A stretch of DNA of 64,000 nt from SZAS-79 sp965279075 (GTDB taxonomy: Bacteria > Pseudomonadota > Gammaproteobacteria > Burkholderiales > SG8-39). The notes under the pieces were generated by a model. That model ran no database searches and was not told the origin of the DNA. It was given only the letters and a program-made list of their open reading frames with translations. Of this stretch, positions 27,285-35,942 are shown in pieces. The first letter of the stretch is position 1; each line of letters starts with the position of its first letter. Position numbers and translations under genes: made by a program. The stretch covers positions 604,992 to 668,991 of the forward strand of contig CBDIHI010000010.1 of assembly GCA_965279075.1 (NCBI GenBank), given 5' to 3'.

Positions 27285-27701
27285 TCAACCGAGGATGGCG
27301 TAGGTTGTGGTTGTGTGCACCGCAGGCTTGCCGTCCTGCGCGCCTTTGAGCGTGATTTCCCCGAAGGCCATTGTCTTTCCCAGGCGCATCACGCGCGCCT
27401 CGACCAGCACGTCCTGCCCGGATACCGGGCGCATGAAGGTGACATTCTGGGACACCGTGGTCACCGGCCTGAACCCGCCGAAAGAGCCTGCCAGGGCGAT
27501 CACCATCGCCGTATCGGCCGCAGACATCAGCGCCTGGCCGCAGAGCGTGCCCCCCACTCGCACGAGCCGCTCGCTGAAGGGCAGCCTCAGGACCGCCATG
27601 CCCTCACCCACCGATTCGACCGCGAGGCCGAGGTCCAGCACCCAGGGGGCGAAATTGGCCTTGAGGATGTCCTGCGCCGACGCGACGCCCAGTCCGGCCA
27701 T
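27285..27701 (-). CDS. PaaI-family (hotdog-fold) thioesterase
   Basis: The 138-residue hotdog protein shows the PaaI-type pattern: LGLAVESVGEGMAVLRLPF, then VRVGGTLCGQALMSAADTAMVIAL (central helix), then VSQNVTFMRPVSGQDVLVEARV. Such enzymes hydrolyse acyl-CoA thioesters. The usual catalytic Asp/Glu in the central helix is Ala-Asp here (SAADTA). It is the last gene of a leftward run from fdxA, starting 2 bases after the BamE-like gene. The 73 bases between this stop and the convergent synthetase gene hold nothing recognisable. Confidence 0.8.
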   Translation of the reverse strand: MAGLGVASAQDILKANFAPWVLDLGLAVESVGEGMAVLRLPFSERLVRVGGTLCGQALMSAADTAMVIALAGSFGGFRPVTTVSQNVTFMRPVSGQDVLVEARVMRLGKTMAFGEITLKGAQDGKPAVHTTTTYAILG

Positions 27702-27703
27702 GC

Positions 27704-28219
27704 TCAGGGCATCGCCTGGCCGCCAGAGGGCTTCTCGGCGGCGAAGTCGTGCGCGTTCATCGCCACCCTGAGGACCCCGTCGGCGGAGAACTGCAGCCAC
27801 AGCACGCGCTCGTCGTCGAACCAGAGCCACTTGTATTCCCAGACCTCCTGCTTCGCCAGCGGGAGGTAGGACACCGAATGCGGGTCCGGCGGCCCGAACA
27901 GTTCGCGCGCCTCCGTCGCCGTGGTCTTGCCCAGCATCAGCTTGTTGATGTTCTCCAGCGTGAGCCGCTGCTCGATCCCGCGCATCACGCCGTCCGGTCC
28001 CAGCGTCACCGCGTAGGCATGGCGCCCGCCGGGGTTGCGCCGGAAGTACAGCACCGAGCTGCCGTCGGGCCGGGCGACTCGTGCCGCGGGCGTGCCCATC
28101 GTCGACTCGACCTGCGCCAGCGTGGCCGCGCCCGGCGTCAGGCCCCGTCCGTCGTACGAAGCGCATCCGCCCAGAACCAGGATCGCGCAGAAAGCCAGCA
28201 GTACCGTCCGCATGGTCAT
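27704..28219 (-). CDS. SmpA/OmlA (BamE-like) domain lipoprotein
   Basis: The 171-residue protein has a lipoprotein signal with lipobox VLGGC and two BamE-like repeats, of which the second is clear: ENINKLMLGKTTATEARELFGPP...WEYKWLWFD. It is not BamE itself, which is shorter with a single repeat. Function is unknown; outer-membrane attachment is inferred. ATG 28219 overlaps the upstream stop (ATGA). A second ATG at 28213 is better spaced from the GGAGG element, so translation may start there instead. Confidence 0.72.
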   Translation of the reverse strand: MTMRTVLLAFCAILVLGGCASYDGRGLTPGAATLAQVESTMGTPAARVARPDGSSVLYFRRNPGGRHAYAVTLGPDGVMRGIEQRLTLENINKLMLGKTTATEARELFGPPDPHSVSYLPLAKQEVWEYKWLWFDDERVLWLQFSADGVLRVAMNAHDFAAEKPSGGQAMP

Positions 28220-28629
28220 GCCCTCCTCAGCACCTCGATCGTCCCGGCCGCCGGATCCACCCGCACCCAGTCGCCCGTCCTGACGACCTCGCGCGGATGC
28301 GGCGCCCAGCCTTCGGTGATCGTGATCCCGGCAAACACGGCGCCCTGCACCATCACCGGGTTGGTCACCCCGAAGATGAACGCCTTGGGCGCGATTTTCT
28401 TCCACTTGATGTCGAAAAAAGCCCAGCCGGCGGCGATCCCCCCTTTTGCCGTGGGGAAAAAGCAGACCTTGTCCTTGATGTTGGTGCCTTCCAGCTTGTG
28501 GCCGGGCTTCGAGATCAGGCCGGTCCAGCGGTCGAGGTCGTAGCGCGGCGAGAAGCCCTCTTCCGACACCACCGCCTCGCCCTCCACCACCGGGCCGTAG
28601 GCGCGCGCGACCTTGATCACGGCGCTCAC
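28216..28629 (-). CDS. Aconitase X small (swivel) subunit, DUF126
   Basis: The 137-residue protein is the swivelling domain that pairs with the aconitase X catalytic subunit. Typical features are ISKPGHKLEGTNIKDKV, FFPTAKGGIAAGW and GAVFAGITITEGW. In bacteria the characterised aconitase X enzymes are cis-3-hydroxy-L-proline dehydratases; the archaeal ones are phosphomevalonate dehydratases. GTG 28629 overlaps the stop of the large-subunit gene (GTGA), so this is a split two-gene form rather than the fused form. Confidence 0.85.
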   Translation of the reverse strand: MSAVIKVARAYGPVVEGEAVVSEEGFSPRYDLDRWTGLISKPGHKLEGTNIKDKVCFFPTAKGGIAAGWAFFDIKWKKIAPKAFIFGVTNPVMVQGAVFAGITITEGWAPHPREVVRTGDWVRVDPAAGTIEVLRRA

Positions 28630-29867
28630 TTGAGGGTTCCCGAACAGGCGATTTCCACGCAATCCGCCGTGCGCCGCAGGAGCGTGTTGAAGCGGTGCGC
28701 GCCGATGATGTTCACGATCTTGGCCGAGTTGGACACCATGTTGGTCCACTTGTTGGCCACCCGCATCGGCGAGAGGTTCTGCAGGATGTAGAAGCACACG
28801 CCTTCGAGGATCGTGACGCCGGCCGCCTCGAGTACCTGCGCATACCCCAGCTGGCACGACTGCGACAGCACCTGGTTGTTGGTCGTGACGAAGACGCTCG
28901 AGCCTTCCTTCACCTTGCGGCCGTCGAACAGCTCGGAGAGCAGCTTCATCTCGAAGATCGACTGCTGCGGGCCCGAGAACACCACCAGCCGGGCATCGCC
29001 GTCGCCGAGCTTGTAGCCGCGGTACACCGCCTCGATCTCGGCGTCGCCTATGGCCATGCGGTCGGTCGGCGTGTTGCCGCCCAGCGCAGCCTCGACGCTC
29101 GGCGCCTCCGGCGTCACGCCCACCATGTGGAACATGCCCATCGACCCGTAGCTCGCCAGCGCCGCCCCGAGGTGCTTCAGCTCGTCGGCGCCCGGCGCGC
29201 GGAAATTGCCGTGGAACACCGGCACCGCGTAGTAGTTCTGGTGCGACTCGCCCACCAGCTTGCCGATCGCGCCCCAGTCGGCGAGGTCGTCGAGCTTCGC
29301 GGTGAGTTCGACCGTGAAGGTGCCCTTGCGGTGCTCGTCGAGGTGGAACCCGTAGGCCGGCGTGCGGCCCGTGATGCCGGCGGCCAGCGCCGCGGGACCG
29401 GATTCGAAGTTGGTGCGCGCGCCGAACACCGAATTCGCGTAGATCACGGTGCCGGTGTCGCCCCAGGCCACGTGCTCGCCGAGGTGCGGCTGGTAGACGG
29501 TCTGATAGTTGATGCAGGTGTCGGTGGTGACGACGTTCATGCGGCGCAGGCTCTGGATCAGGGCCTTTTCCTTTACCGCCTCGCCTTCATCCTGGCCGAT
29601 GCGCTTGCACTGCGCGAAGTCGATGCAGCGCGCGTTGGTCGTGGTGCCGACCACGCATTTCGCGCCCAGCTTCGCGGTGCCCTCCAGCCATTCGAGGCCG
29701 CCGTCGCCCATGACCTCTATGTCGCCCATCATGTGGACGTTGGTCACCGGCACGAAGCGCTTCGCGCCCCAGAATTTGCCGACCTCGACCTGGTAGGCGA
29801 CCGCCTTCCTTACCGCTTCGCCGCGCTCGCCTGCGAGCATGGCCTGTTCCTCGGGGGTGAGTTCCAT
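28626..29867 (-). CDS. Aconitase X catalytic subunit (DUF521)
   Basis: The 413-residue protein is the catalytic half of aconitase X, an iron-sulfur dehydratase. It opens MELTPEEQAMLAGERGEA and contains the conserved TTDTCINYQ, NSVFGARTNFESG and SYGSMGMFHMVGVTPEAP motifs, plus cysteines near residues 73 and 299. The bacterial reaction is probably dehydration of cis-3-hydroxy-L-proline, but no proline racemase or pyrroline reductase genes are nearby, so the substrate is unproven. It lies 14 bases after a 7Fe ferredoxin gene, an arrangement I do not know from characterised loci. Confidence 0.85.
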   Translation of the reverse strand: MELTPEEQAMLAGERGEAVRKAVAYQVEVGKFWGAKRFVPVTNVHMMGDIEVMGDGGLEWLEGTAKLGAKCVVGTTTNARCIDFAQCKRIGQDEGEAVKEKALIQSLRRMNVVTTDTCINYQTVYQPHLGEHVAWGDTGTVIYANSVFGARTNFESGPAALAAGITGRTPAYGFHLDEHRKGTFTVELTAKLDDLADWGAIGKLVGESHQNYYAVPVFHGNFRAPGADELKHLGAALASYGSMGMFHMVGVTPEAPSVEAALGGNTPTDRMAIGDAEIEAVYRGYKLGDGDARLVVFSGPQQSIFEMKLLSELFDGRKVKEGSSVFVTTNNQVLSQSCQLGYAQVLEAAGVTILEGVCFYILQNLSPMRVANKWTNMVSNSAKIVNIIGAHRFNTLLRRTADCVEIACSGTLK

Positions 29868-29881
29868 CGGCGGGCGCGGGG

Positions 29882-30220
29882 CTACTCGCCCTTGCCGGGT
29901 TCCGCGCTGAAGTACTTCTCGTACTTGCCTTCCTCGCCCTTGTGCGCCTCGGCGTCGGCAGGTGCGGTGCCCTTGCGCGTGATGTTCGGCCACTTGGTGG
30001 AGAAATCGGTGTTCAGCTTCAGCCACTTCTCGCCGCGGGAATCCGAGTCCGGGATGATCGCGGCCGGCGGGCACTCGGGCTCGCACACGCCGCAGTCGAT
30101 GCACTCGTCCGGGTTGATGACGAGCATGTTGTCGCCTTCGTAGAAGCAGTCCACGGGACAGACTTCCACGCAGTCCATGTACTTGCACTTGATGCAGTCT
30201 TCGGTCACCAGGTAAGTCAT
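29882..30220 (-). CDS. fdxA: 7Fe-type ferredoxin FdxA
   Basis: The 112-residue ferredoxin carries one [3Fe-4S] and one [4Fe-4S] cluster. Ligands fit Cys9, Cys17 and Cys50 for the three-iron cluster and Cys21, Cys40, Cys43 and Cys46 for the four-iron cluster, with an extra Cys12 and Cys25 nearby. The long C-terminal extension (KWPNITRKG...) is typical of proteobacterial FdxA. It transfers electrons at low potential in the cytoplasm. It is the first gene of the leftward run with aconitase X and diverges from the cnoX-like gene. Confidence 0.93.
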   Translation of the reverse strand: MTYLVTEDCIKCKYMDCVEVCPVDCFYEGDNMLVINPDECIDCGVCEPECPPAAIIPDSDSRGEKWLKLNTDFSTKWPNITRKGTAPADAEAHKGEEGKYEKYFSAEPGKGE

Positions 30221-30331
30221 TGCTGAAACTCCGGCCGGATTCAGGGGAAGCGGCTATTTTACATGGCTTGAATGGGCCGCTTTTGCCCCAAAATACCCAC
30301 AACGAGGCATAACCAACGCAGGAGAAAGACC

Positions 30332-31213
30332 GTGTCGACGCCGAACGCAGGCAACGAGGCATCCCATGCCGTGGATGTGGACGCCCGCAACTTCAACCAG
30401 GAAGTGCTCGAGGCCTCGAAGAGCGTCCCGGTGATCATCGATTTCTGGGCGCCGTGGTGCGGCCCCTGCAAGGTCCTCAAGCCCATGCTCGAAAAGCTCG
30501 CCGCCGAGTACGGCGGGAAATTCAAGCTGGTGAAGGTCAACTCCGACGAGAGCATCGACCTCGCGCGGGAATTCAACGTCCGCTCGATTCCGGACGTGCG
30601 CGCGATCCGCAACGGCAAGCAGGTGGGCGCCTTCGTGGGCGCCCTGCCGCTGCCCCAGCTGCGCGCCTTCATCGACAAGCTGATCCCCTCGGCCGCCGAG
30701 CTCGAGCGGGCGCGCGGCACGGAACTGCGGTCTGCCGGGGATCCGGACGGCGCCGCGGCCGCGTTCGCGAAATCCATCGAACTCGACGCCGGGAACGACC
30801 TCGCGAGGCTGGACCTTGCGGAAGTCCTGCTCGAACTCGAAAAGCCCGACGAAGCCGAGGCCTGCCTCGCGGCGGTCAAGCCCAACCTCGACTGGGACGC
30901 CCGTGCCGACACGCTGCGCCAGGGCATCGCCTTCGCCCGTTCCGGCCGGTCGGGCCCAGGCGCGGACGAACTTGCGCGCCGTGTCGCGGCCGCGCCCGGC
31001 GACCTGGAGGCCCGCTTGCAGCTTGCCAACCTCCACGCGGGCGCGCGGGACTACCGCGCGGCGATGGACGAGCTGCTCGAAATCGTCAGGCGCAGGAAGG
31101 ATTTCCGGGACGGCGCGGCGCGAAAGCAGATGGTCGCGATCTTCGGGCTCGCGGCGGGCGAGCCCGACCTCGTTTCCGAATACCGAAGGAAGCTCGCCAG
31201 CGCACTGTACTAG
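30332..31213 (+). CDS. cnoX: CnoX-like thioredoxin with TPR tail
   Basis: CnoX (YbbN) is a chaperone-thioredoxin that protects proteins from oxidation and hands them to GroEL. The 293-residue protein has an N-terminal thioredoxin domain with FWAPWCGPCK (Cys43, Cys46) and a C-terminal tetratricopeptide-like region from about residue 125. Unlike E. coli CnoX, which lacks the redox pair, this one keeps CGPC and should be a true oxidoreductase. GTG 30332 is preferred because GCAGGAGAA lies 8 bases upstream; an ATG 60 bases earlier has no such site. Confidence 0.87.
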   Translation: MSTPNAGNEASHAVDVDARNFNQEVLEASKSVPVIIDFWAPWCGPCKVLKPMLEKLAAEYGGKFKLVKVNSDESIDLAREFNVRSIPDVRAIRNGKQVGAFVGALPLPQLRAFIDKLIPSAAELERARGTELRSAGDPDGAAAAFAKSIELDAGNDLARLDLAEVLLELEKPDEAEACLAAVKPNLDWDARADTLRQGIAFARSGRSGPGADELARRVAAAPGDLEARLQLANLHAGARDYRAAMDELLEIVRRRKDFRDGAARKQMVAIFGLAAGEPDLVSEYRRKLASALY

Positions 31214-31320
31214 TGCCGCGTCCGGGAGATTTCGAGCTCCAGAGCGTGAAATAGTGCTTATGCCGCCCGCAGAGTGGCGGAGTAGCCTGCCCTTTCTGCC
31301 TCGATGCGAGGGCCGTCGCC

Positions 31321-32940
31321 ATGGTCGCCGGGTACGCGAGCAAACGGTTCTGGATCCTGATCACGCCGCTGGTCGCCAGCATGCTTGCGCTCCTCGCGCT
31401 GGTCGTCGTCAGCCTGGACCTCCTGTCCACCGGCCGCGCGTATGTGGGCGGCGAAGGCTACTGGTCCAAGGCACAGAAGGATGCGGTGATGCATCTCATG
31501 AGCTACGCGCGGTCCGCCAGTCGCGCGGACTATGACGCGTATCTCGCTTCGCTGCAGGTTCCCCTCGGGGACCGCATGGCGCGCGAAGCGCTGGACCGGC
31601 CCTACCCCGACTTCGATGCCGCCCGGCGCGGATTCATCGAGGGGCGCAACGATCCCGACGACGTCGACGGCATGGCGCAGTTCTTCGTCCGCTTCCGCCA
31701 TGTCAGCTACATCGACAGGGCCATCCGCATCTGGGCCGAAGGCGATCGGGAGATCGCAATGCTGCAGTTTCACGCTGCGGAGCTGCACTCGGCGATCTCC
31801 TCCGGGAACAGGGACCCCGCCCGGATGGAGGCGCTCCTCAGGGACATCCGGGACTCGAACCGCCGGCTCGCGCCGCTCGAAGATGCCTTCTCGCAGACGC
31901 TGGGCGAGGCGACGCGCATGCTTCGCGGCCTCCTCGTGGCGGTGCTTGCGACGGCCGCAGCCCTGATGATCTGCGGAGCCGCCCTTGCAGTGCGCAGGAT
32001 GCTCCGCAGGGTGGACGACGCGGAGGACGCGTTGCGGGAAAGCGAAGCGCGCCTGCGGCTGGTGGCCGACGGCGTCCCCGCCCTGATCTCCTACGTCGAC
32101 GCAAGCCAGAGGTACCGCTTCAGCAACCGGACCTACCAGGGGTGGTACGGCATCAGGCACGAGCGCATGATCGGGCGCACCATCCGCGAGGTCTTCGGCG
32201 ATGCGAACTACGAGTCGCTCCGGCCGAACATCGATCGCGCCCTTTCAGGCGAGGAAGTGCGCTTCGAGCACACCAGCCTCGAAGGCGGGCGCGAGCGGAT
32301 CCTCCAGGTCACCTATATCCCGCACCTGGATGCCGGTGGCGCGGTGAGCGGCTTCTACCTCCTGGCCAACGACGTCAGCGAACTCAAGGCCACCCAGGAG
32401 GAATTGCGTGAGGCGACAAGAGCGCTGGCAAGGCACGTGGAGCGGCTCCAGTTCATCGCCCACCACGACCCCCTCACGGGCCTGCCGAACCGGGTGATGT
32501 TCGAGCAGCGTGCCGAGCAGATCCTCTCGCGTACGCGCAGGCATGGCGGATGCGCCGCGCTGCTGTTCATCGACCTCGACGGCTTCAAGACCGTCAACGA
32601 CCAGCGTGGCCACTCCGTCGGGGACGAATTGCTGCGCACGGTCGCCGCGCGCCTAAGCCAGAACATTCGCAAGGAGGACGTCGCGGCCAGGATCGGCGGG
32701 GACGAGTTCTGTGTGGTCCTCGACACCATGCGCGACGAGCAGGCCGTCGAGGCTGCCTCCCGTCACCTCACGGACATCCTGAAAAGCGGCCATGCACTGG
32801 CCGGAACGGGGCCAGGGGTGACCGCCAGCGTGGGGATCGCGTGCTTTCCGCGCGACGGTGACGACGTTGCCACCCTGCTGAAGCACGCGGATGTCGACAT
32901 GTACCGCGCGAAGCACCGCTTGCGCAAGGTCGCGGGCTGA
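31321..32940 (+). CDS. Membrane sensor diguanylate cyclase (PAS-GGDEF)
   Basis: The 539-residue protein has two membrane helices (about 13-33 and 203-225) flanking a periplasmic helical sensor of about 170 residues. A PAS domain (about 240-355, ending LLANDVSELKATQEEL) and a GGDEF domain follow. The canonical GGDEF motif is at 459-463 and an inhibitory RxxD at 450-453, so c-di-GMP synthesis with feedback is expected. It is a single-gene unit lying 9 bases short of the convergent fadB-like gene. The ligand of the periplasmic domain is unknown. Confidence 0.9.
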   Translation: MVAGYASKRFWILITPLVASMLALLALVVVSLDLLSTGRAYVGGEGYWSKAQKDAVMHLMSYARSASRADYDAYLASLQVPLGDRMAREALDRPYPDFDAARRGFIEGRNDPDDVDGMAQFFVRFRHVSYIDRAIRIWAEGDREIAMLQFHAAELHSAISSGNRDPARMEALLRDIRDSNRRLAPLEDAFSQTLGEATRMLRGLLVAVLATAAALMICGAALAVRRMLRRVDDAEDALRESEARLRLVADGVPALISYVDASQRYRFSNRTYQGWYGIRHERMIGRTIREVFGDANYESLRPNIDRALSGEEVRFEHTSLEGGRERILQVTYIPHLDAGGAVSGFYLLANDVSELKATQEELREATRALARHVERLQFIAHHDPLTGLPNRVMFEQRAEQILSRTRRHGGCAALLFIDLDGFKTVNDQRGHSVGDELLRTVAARLSQNIRKEDVAARIGGDEFCVVLDTMRDEQAVEAASRHLTDILKSGHALAGTGPGVTASVGIACFPRDGDDVATLLKHADVDMYRAKHRLRKVAG

Positions 32941-32949
32941 CGGAGGGGC

Positions 32950-35061
32950 CTAGTTCCGTGCCTTCTCCCACTCCGCCAGGCTCCGTCCCTCCGCCACCAG
33001 TTTCACCAGCAAGGGCGCCGGCTCCCAGTGCATGGGCCCGAACATCGCCTTGTACTTGAGCATGCCCTCCAGCAGCGTCTTCAGGCCGATCGTATCGGCG
33101 TAGAACAGCGGCCCGCCACGGTAGCGCGGGAAGCCGTACCCCGCCGCCCACACCACGTCGATGTCGCTCGCGCGCACCGCGACGCCTTCCTCCAGGATCC
33201 GGATGCCTTCGTTCAGCAACGGGTACAGGCAGCGCTCGAGGATTTCCTCCTCGGAGTGTTGCCTGGGCTTGATGCCGAGCTTGGCGGCCCGTACGCGCAG
33301 GATCTCGATCGCCTCGGGATCGTCGTGCCGGGTGCGATCCCCCTTCTCGTAGCGGTAATAGCCCTTGCCGTTCTTCTGCCCGAGGCGCCCCGCCTCGTGG
33401 ATCGCGAAGTCCGCCTGGTAGTAGTTCGGGTCGGGCGGGAACTTGTCTGCGTTCGACTTGTGCACGCTCACGCCGACCTCGATGCCGGCCATGTCGAACA
33501 CGGCGAGGATGCCCATCGCCATGCCCCAGTGTTCCAGCGCGCCGTCGATCTGCCGCGGCGTGGCGCCTTCCAGCGCCATGAACTCGGCCTCGCGTGCGTA
33601 GCCTTCCATCATGCGGTTGCCGATGAAGCCGTAGCAGACGCGCGCGAGCACCGGCGTCTTGCGTAGCGGCCGCGCCAGGTCCATCGCCGTGCGGATCACT
33701 TCCGGCGCGGTCTTCGAGGTGCGCACCACCTCGAGCAGCGGCATCACGTTGGCCGGCGAGAAGAAATGCATGCCGACGATGTCCTGCGGGCGCGAAACGG
33801 CGGTCGCGATGTCCTCGATGTCGAGCGTGGAAGTGTTGGTCGCGAGCACGGCGCCGGGCTTCGCGACCTTGTCCACGGCCGCGAAGATCTTCTTCTTGAG
33901 TTCGACGTTCTCGAACACCGCCTCGATCCAGACGTCGGCGTCCTTCGCCTCCGTGTAATCTAGCGCGCCGCGGATCAGGCTCATGCGTTTCGTCTTGTCT
34001 TCCGCGGTGAGGCGGCCGCGTTCCACCATGCTTTCGTAGGTCTTGTCGACCACGCCTATGCCACGGTGGAGCGCCGCTTGGTCGGTGTCGAGCAGGATCG
34101 AAGGTATCCCGGCGTTGGCGAAGCAGATCGCGATGCCGCCGCCCATCGTGCCGGCGCCGATGATGGCGGCCAGCTTCACCGGCCGCGCCTTGGTGCCTTC
34201 GGGCAGGTCCGGGACCTTGCGCGTCTCGCGTTCGGCGAAGAAGACATGCACCAGCGCCTTGGATTCGGTCGTCGCCTTGGCGCCGTTGACGAGTTCGGTC
34301 TCGTATTCGAGGCCTTGTGCGAAAGGCATCGTCACGGATGCCCGCACCGCCTCGATCGCGGTCAGCGGCGCCTTGCGGTTGCGGTACTGCTTGCCGGCCT
34401 GGGCGATGAAGCGCCCGAGGATCTCGTCGGTGGCCGTGGCCGGGTCGACCGTCATCCCGCCGGTGCGTCGCGGGCCCTTGCCCAATGCGAGGAGCTCCTT
34501 AGCGTAGGCAATCGTGCCGGCTTCGAGGTCGCCTTCGACGAGCTTGTCGACGAAGCCGAGTTCCACCGCCTTGTACGCATCCACGGGGCGCGCGCCGACG
34601 ATCAGGTCGAGCGTCGCCTCGACACCGATCAGGCGCGGCAGGCGCTGCGTGCCGCCCGCGCCCGGGATGATGCCCAGCGTCACTTCCGGCAGGCCGAAGC
34701 GCGCGCCCGGAGCCGCCGCCCGATAGTGGCAGGCGAGCGCGATCTCGAGCCCGCCGCCCATCACGGTGCCGTGCATTCCCGCGACGACGGGAAAAGGCAG
34801 CGCTTCGAACAAGCCGAACAGCCTGCGGTACTCCTCCTCTTTCGGCGGCCCGGCGAATTCGCCTATGTCCGCCCCGGAAAAGAACGTGCTGCCCTGGCAC
34901 AGCAGCACGGCCGCCCGGACGTCGTTGCGCACCGCCACTTCGGCGACGGCACGAAAGAGCCCTTCGCGCACCCTGGCGTCGATCGTGTTGACCGGGGGAT
35001 TGTCGACCCGGATGACGGCGACCGCCCCTTCGTAGGCTACCGTGACGATGGATGCGCTCAT
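32950..35061 (-). CDS. Fused enoyl-CoA hydratase / 3-hydroxyacyl-CoA dehydrogenase
   Basis: The 703-residue FadB-like protein has an N-terminal crotonase domain (about 1-190, with oxyanion-hole HGTVMGGGLEIAL and catalytic Glu in GLPEVTLGIIPGAGG). A dehydrogenase follows from about residue 295 (IGAGTMGGGIAICFANAG, NTSTLDI, GMHFFSPANVMPLLEVV). It can hydrate an enoyl-CoA and oxidise the resulting 3-hydroxyacyl-CoA. In this operon the substrate is probably a hydroxycinnamoyl-CoA rather than a fatty acyl-CoA. It overlaps the upstream amidohydrolase gene by ATGA. Confidence 0.9.
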   Translation of the reverse strand: MSASIVTVAYEGAVAVIRVDNPPVNTIDARVREGLFRAVAEVAVRNDVRAAVLLCQGSTFFSGADIGEFAGPPKEEEYRRLFGLFEALPFPVVAGMHGTVMGGGLEIALACHYRAAAPGARFGLPEVTLGIIPGAGGTQRLPRLIGVEATLDLIVGARPVDAYKAVELGFVDKLVEGDLEAGTIAYAKELLALGKGPRRTGGMTVDPATATDEILGRFIAQAGKQYRNRKAPLTAIEAVRASVTMPFAQGLEYETELVNGAKATTESKALVHVFFAERETRKVPDLPEGTKARPVKLAAIIGAGTMGGGIAICFANAGIPSILLDTDQAALHRGIGVVDKTYESMVERGRLTAEDKTKRMSLIRGALDYTEAKDADVWIEAVFENVELKKKIFAAVDKVAKPGAVLATNTSTLDIEDIATAVSRPQDIVGMHFFSPANVMPLLEVVRTSKTAPEVIRTAMDLARPLRKTPVLARVCYGFIGNRMMEGYAREAEFMALEGATPRQIDGALEHWGMAMGILAVFDMAGIEVGVSVHKSNADKFPPDPNYYQADFAIHEAGRLGQKNGKGYYRYEKGDRTRHDDPEAIEILRVRAAKLGIKPRQHSEEEILERCLYPLLNEGIRILEEGVAVRASDIDVVWAAGYGFPRYRGGPLFYADTIGLKTLLEGMLKYKAMFGPMHWEPAPLLVKLVAEGRSLAEWEKARN

Positions 35062-35942
35062 GCCGCTTCTTTCAGGCGCAGCAACTTGACCGCGTTCTCC
35101 TTCATGATCAGCGGCAGCACCTCGGGCTTCATCGCGATCTTCTTGAAGTCCTCCATCCAGCGGTCGGGCGAGAGCACCGGGTTGTCGGTGCCGAACAGGA
35201 CCTTCTCCTTCAGCAGCGTATTCGCGTACTGGACGAGGTTGGCCGGAAAGTACTTCGGCGACCAGCCCGAAAGGTCGATGTAGACGTTCGGCTTGTGCGT
35301 GGCCATCGACAGCGCCTCGTCCTGCCAGGGGATCGACGGGTGGGCGAGGATGATCGGCATGTCGGGGAAGTCCGCCGCCACGTCGTCGATGTGCATGGGG
35401 TTGGAGTACTTGAGCTTCAGGCCCGCGCCGCCCGGCATGCCGGCGCCGATGCCGGTCTGGCCGGTGTGGAAGAGCGCAGGCAGCTTGTAGTGGGCGATGA
35501 TCTCGTAAAGCGGGTAGGCGCTCGGGTCGTTGGGGAAGAAGGCCTGCGTGGTCGGGTGGAACTTGAAGCCCTTCACGCCGTAGTCCTCGATCAGGCTGCG
35601 CGCCATGCGCACGCCCATGCGCCCGCGCGACGGGTCGATGCTCGCGAACGGGATGCAGACGTCGCCGTTCTCGTTGGCGGACTCGGCGACTTCCTCGTTG
35701 GTGATGCGCTTGATACCCATGCCGCGCTCGCTGTCGACGGTGAAGACGACGAAGCCCATCTTGCGTTCCCTGTAATAGGCCGCCATCTCGTCGATGGTCT
35801 GGTGCTTGGGCGCGTAGCGGAAGTACCGGCCACGCGCTTCCAGCCCTTCCTTCGCGTCCTCGTCGGGAACCATGCGCACGGACTTCTCCGCGTGGGTATG
35901 GATGTCGATCGCGACGAGTTCGTCTACGTTCATTTTCTTCAT
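35058..35942 (-). CDS. Amidohydrolase-2 family (COG2159) enzyme, possible aryl-beta-ketoacyl-CoA hydrolase
   Basis: The 294-residue TIM-barrel protein has the N-terminal IDIHTHAEK metal motif, GVKGFKFHPTTQAFFPND, LFHTGQTG, ILAHPSIPW and GTDNPVL. It belongs to the amidohydrolase-2 group containing decarboxylases and hydratases. Members next to feruloyl-CoA synthase genes have been assigned as 4-hydroxyphenyl-beta-ketoacyl-CoA hydrolases in the beta-oxidative breakdown of hydroxycinnamates. The neighbours (ligase, hydratase/dehydrogenase) fit that step. ATG 35942 overlaps the ligase stop (ATGA) and has GGAGGAG 8 bases upstream. Confidence 0.78.
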   Translation of the reverse strand: MKKMNVDELVAIDIHTHAEKSVRMVPDEDAKEGLEARGRYFRYAPKHQTIDEMAAYYRERKMGFVVFTVDSERGMGIKRITNEEVAESANENGDVCIPFASIDPSRGRMGVRMARSLIEDYGVKGFKFHPTTQAFFPNDPSAYPLYEIIAHYKLPALFHTGQTGIGAGMPGGAGLKLKYSNPMHIDDVAADFPDMPIILAHPSIPWQDEALSMATHKPNVYIDLSGWSPKYFPANLVQYANTLLKEKVLFGTDNPVLSPDRWMEDFKKIAMKPEVLPLIMKENAVKLLRLKEAA

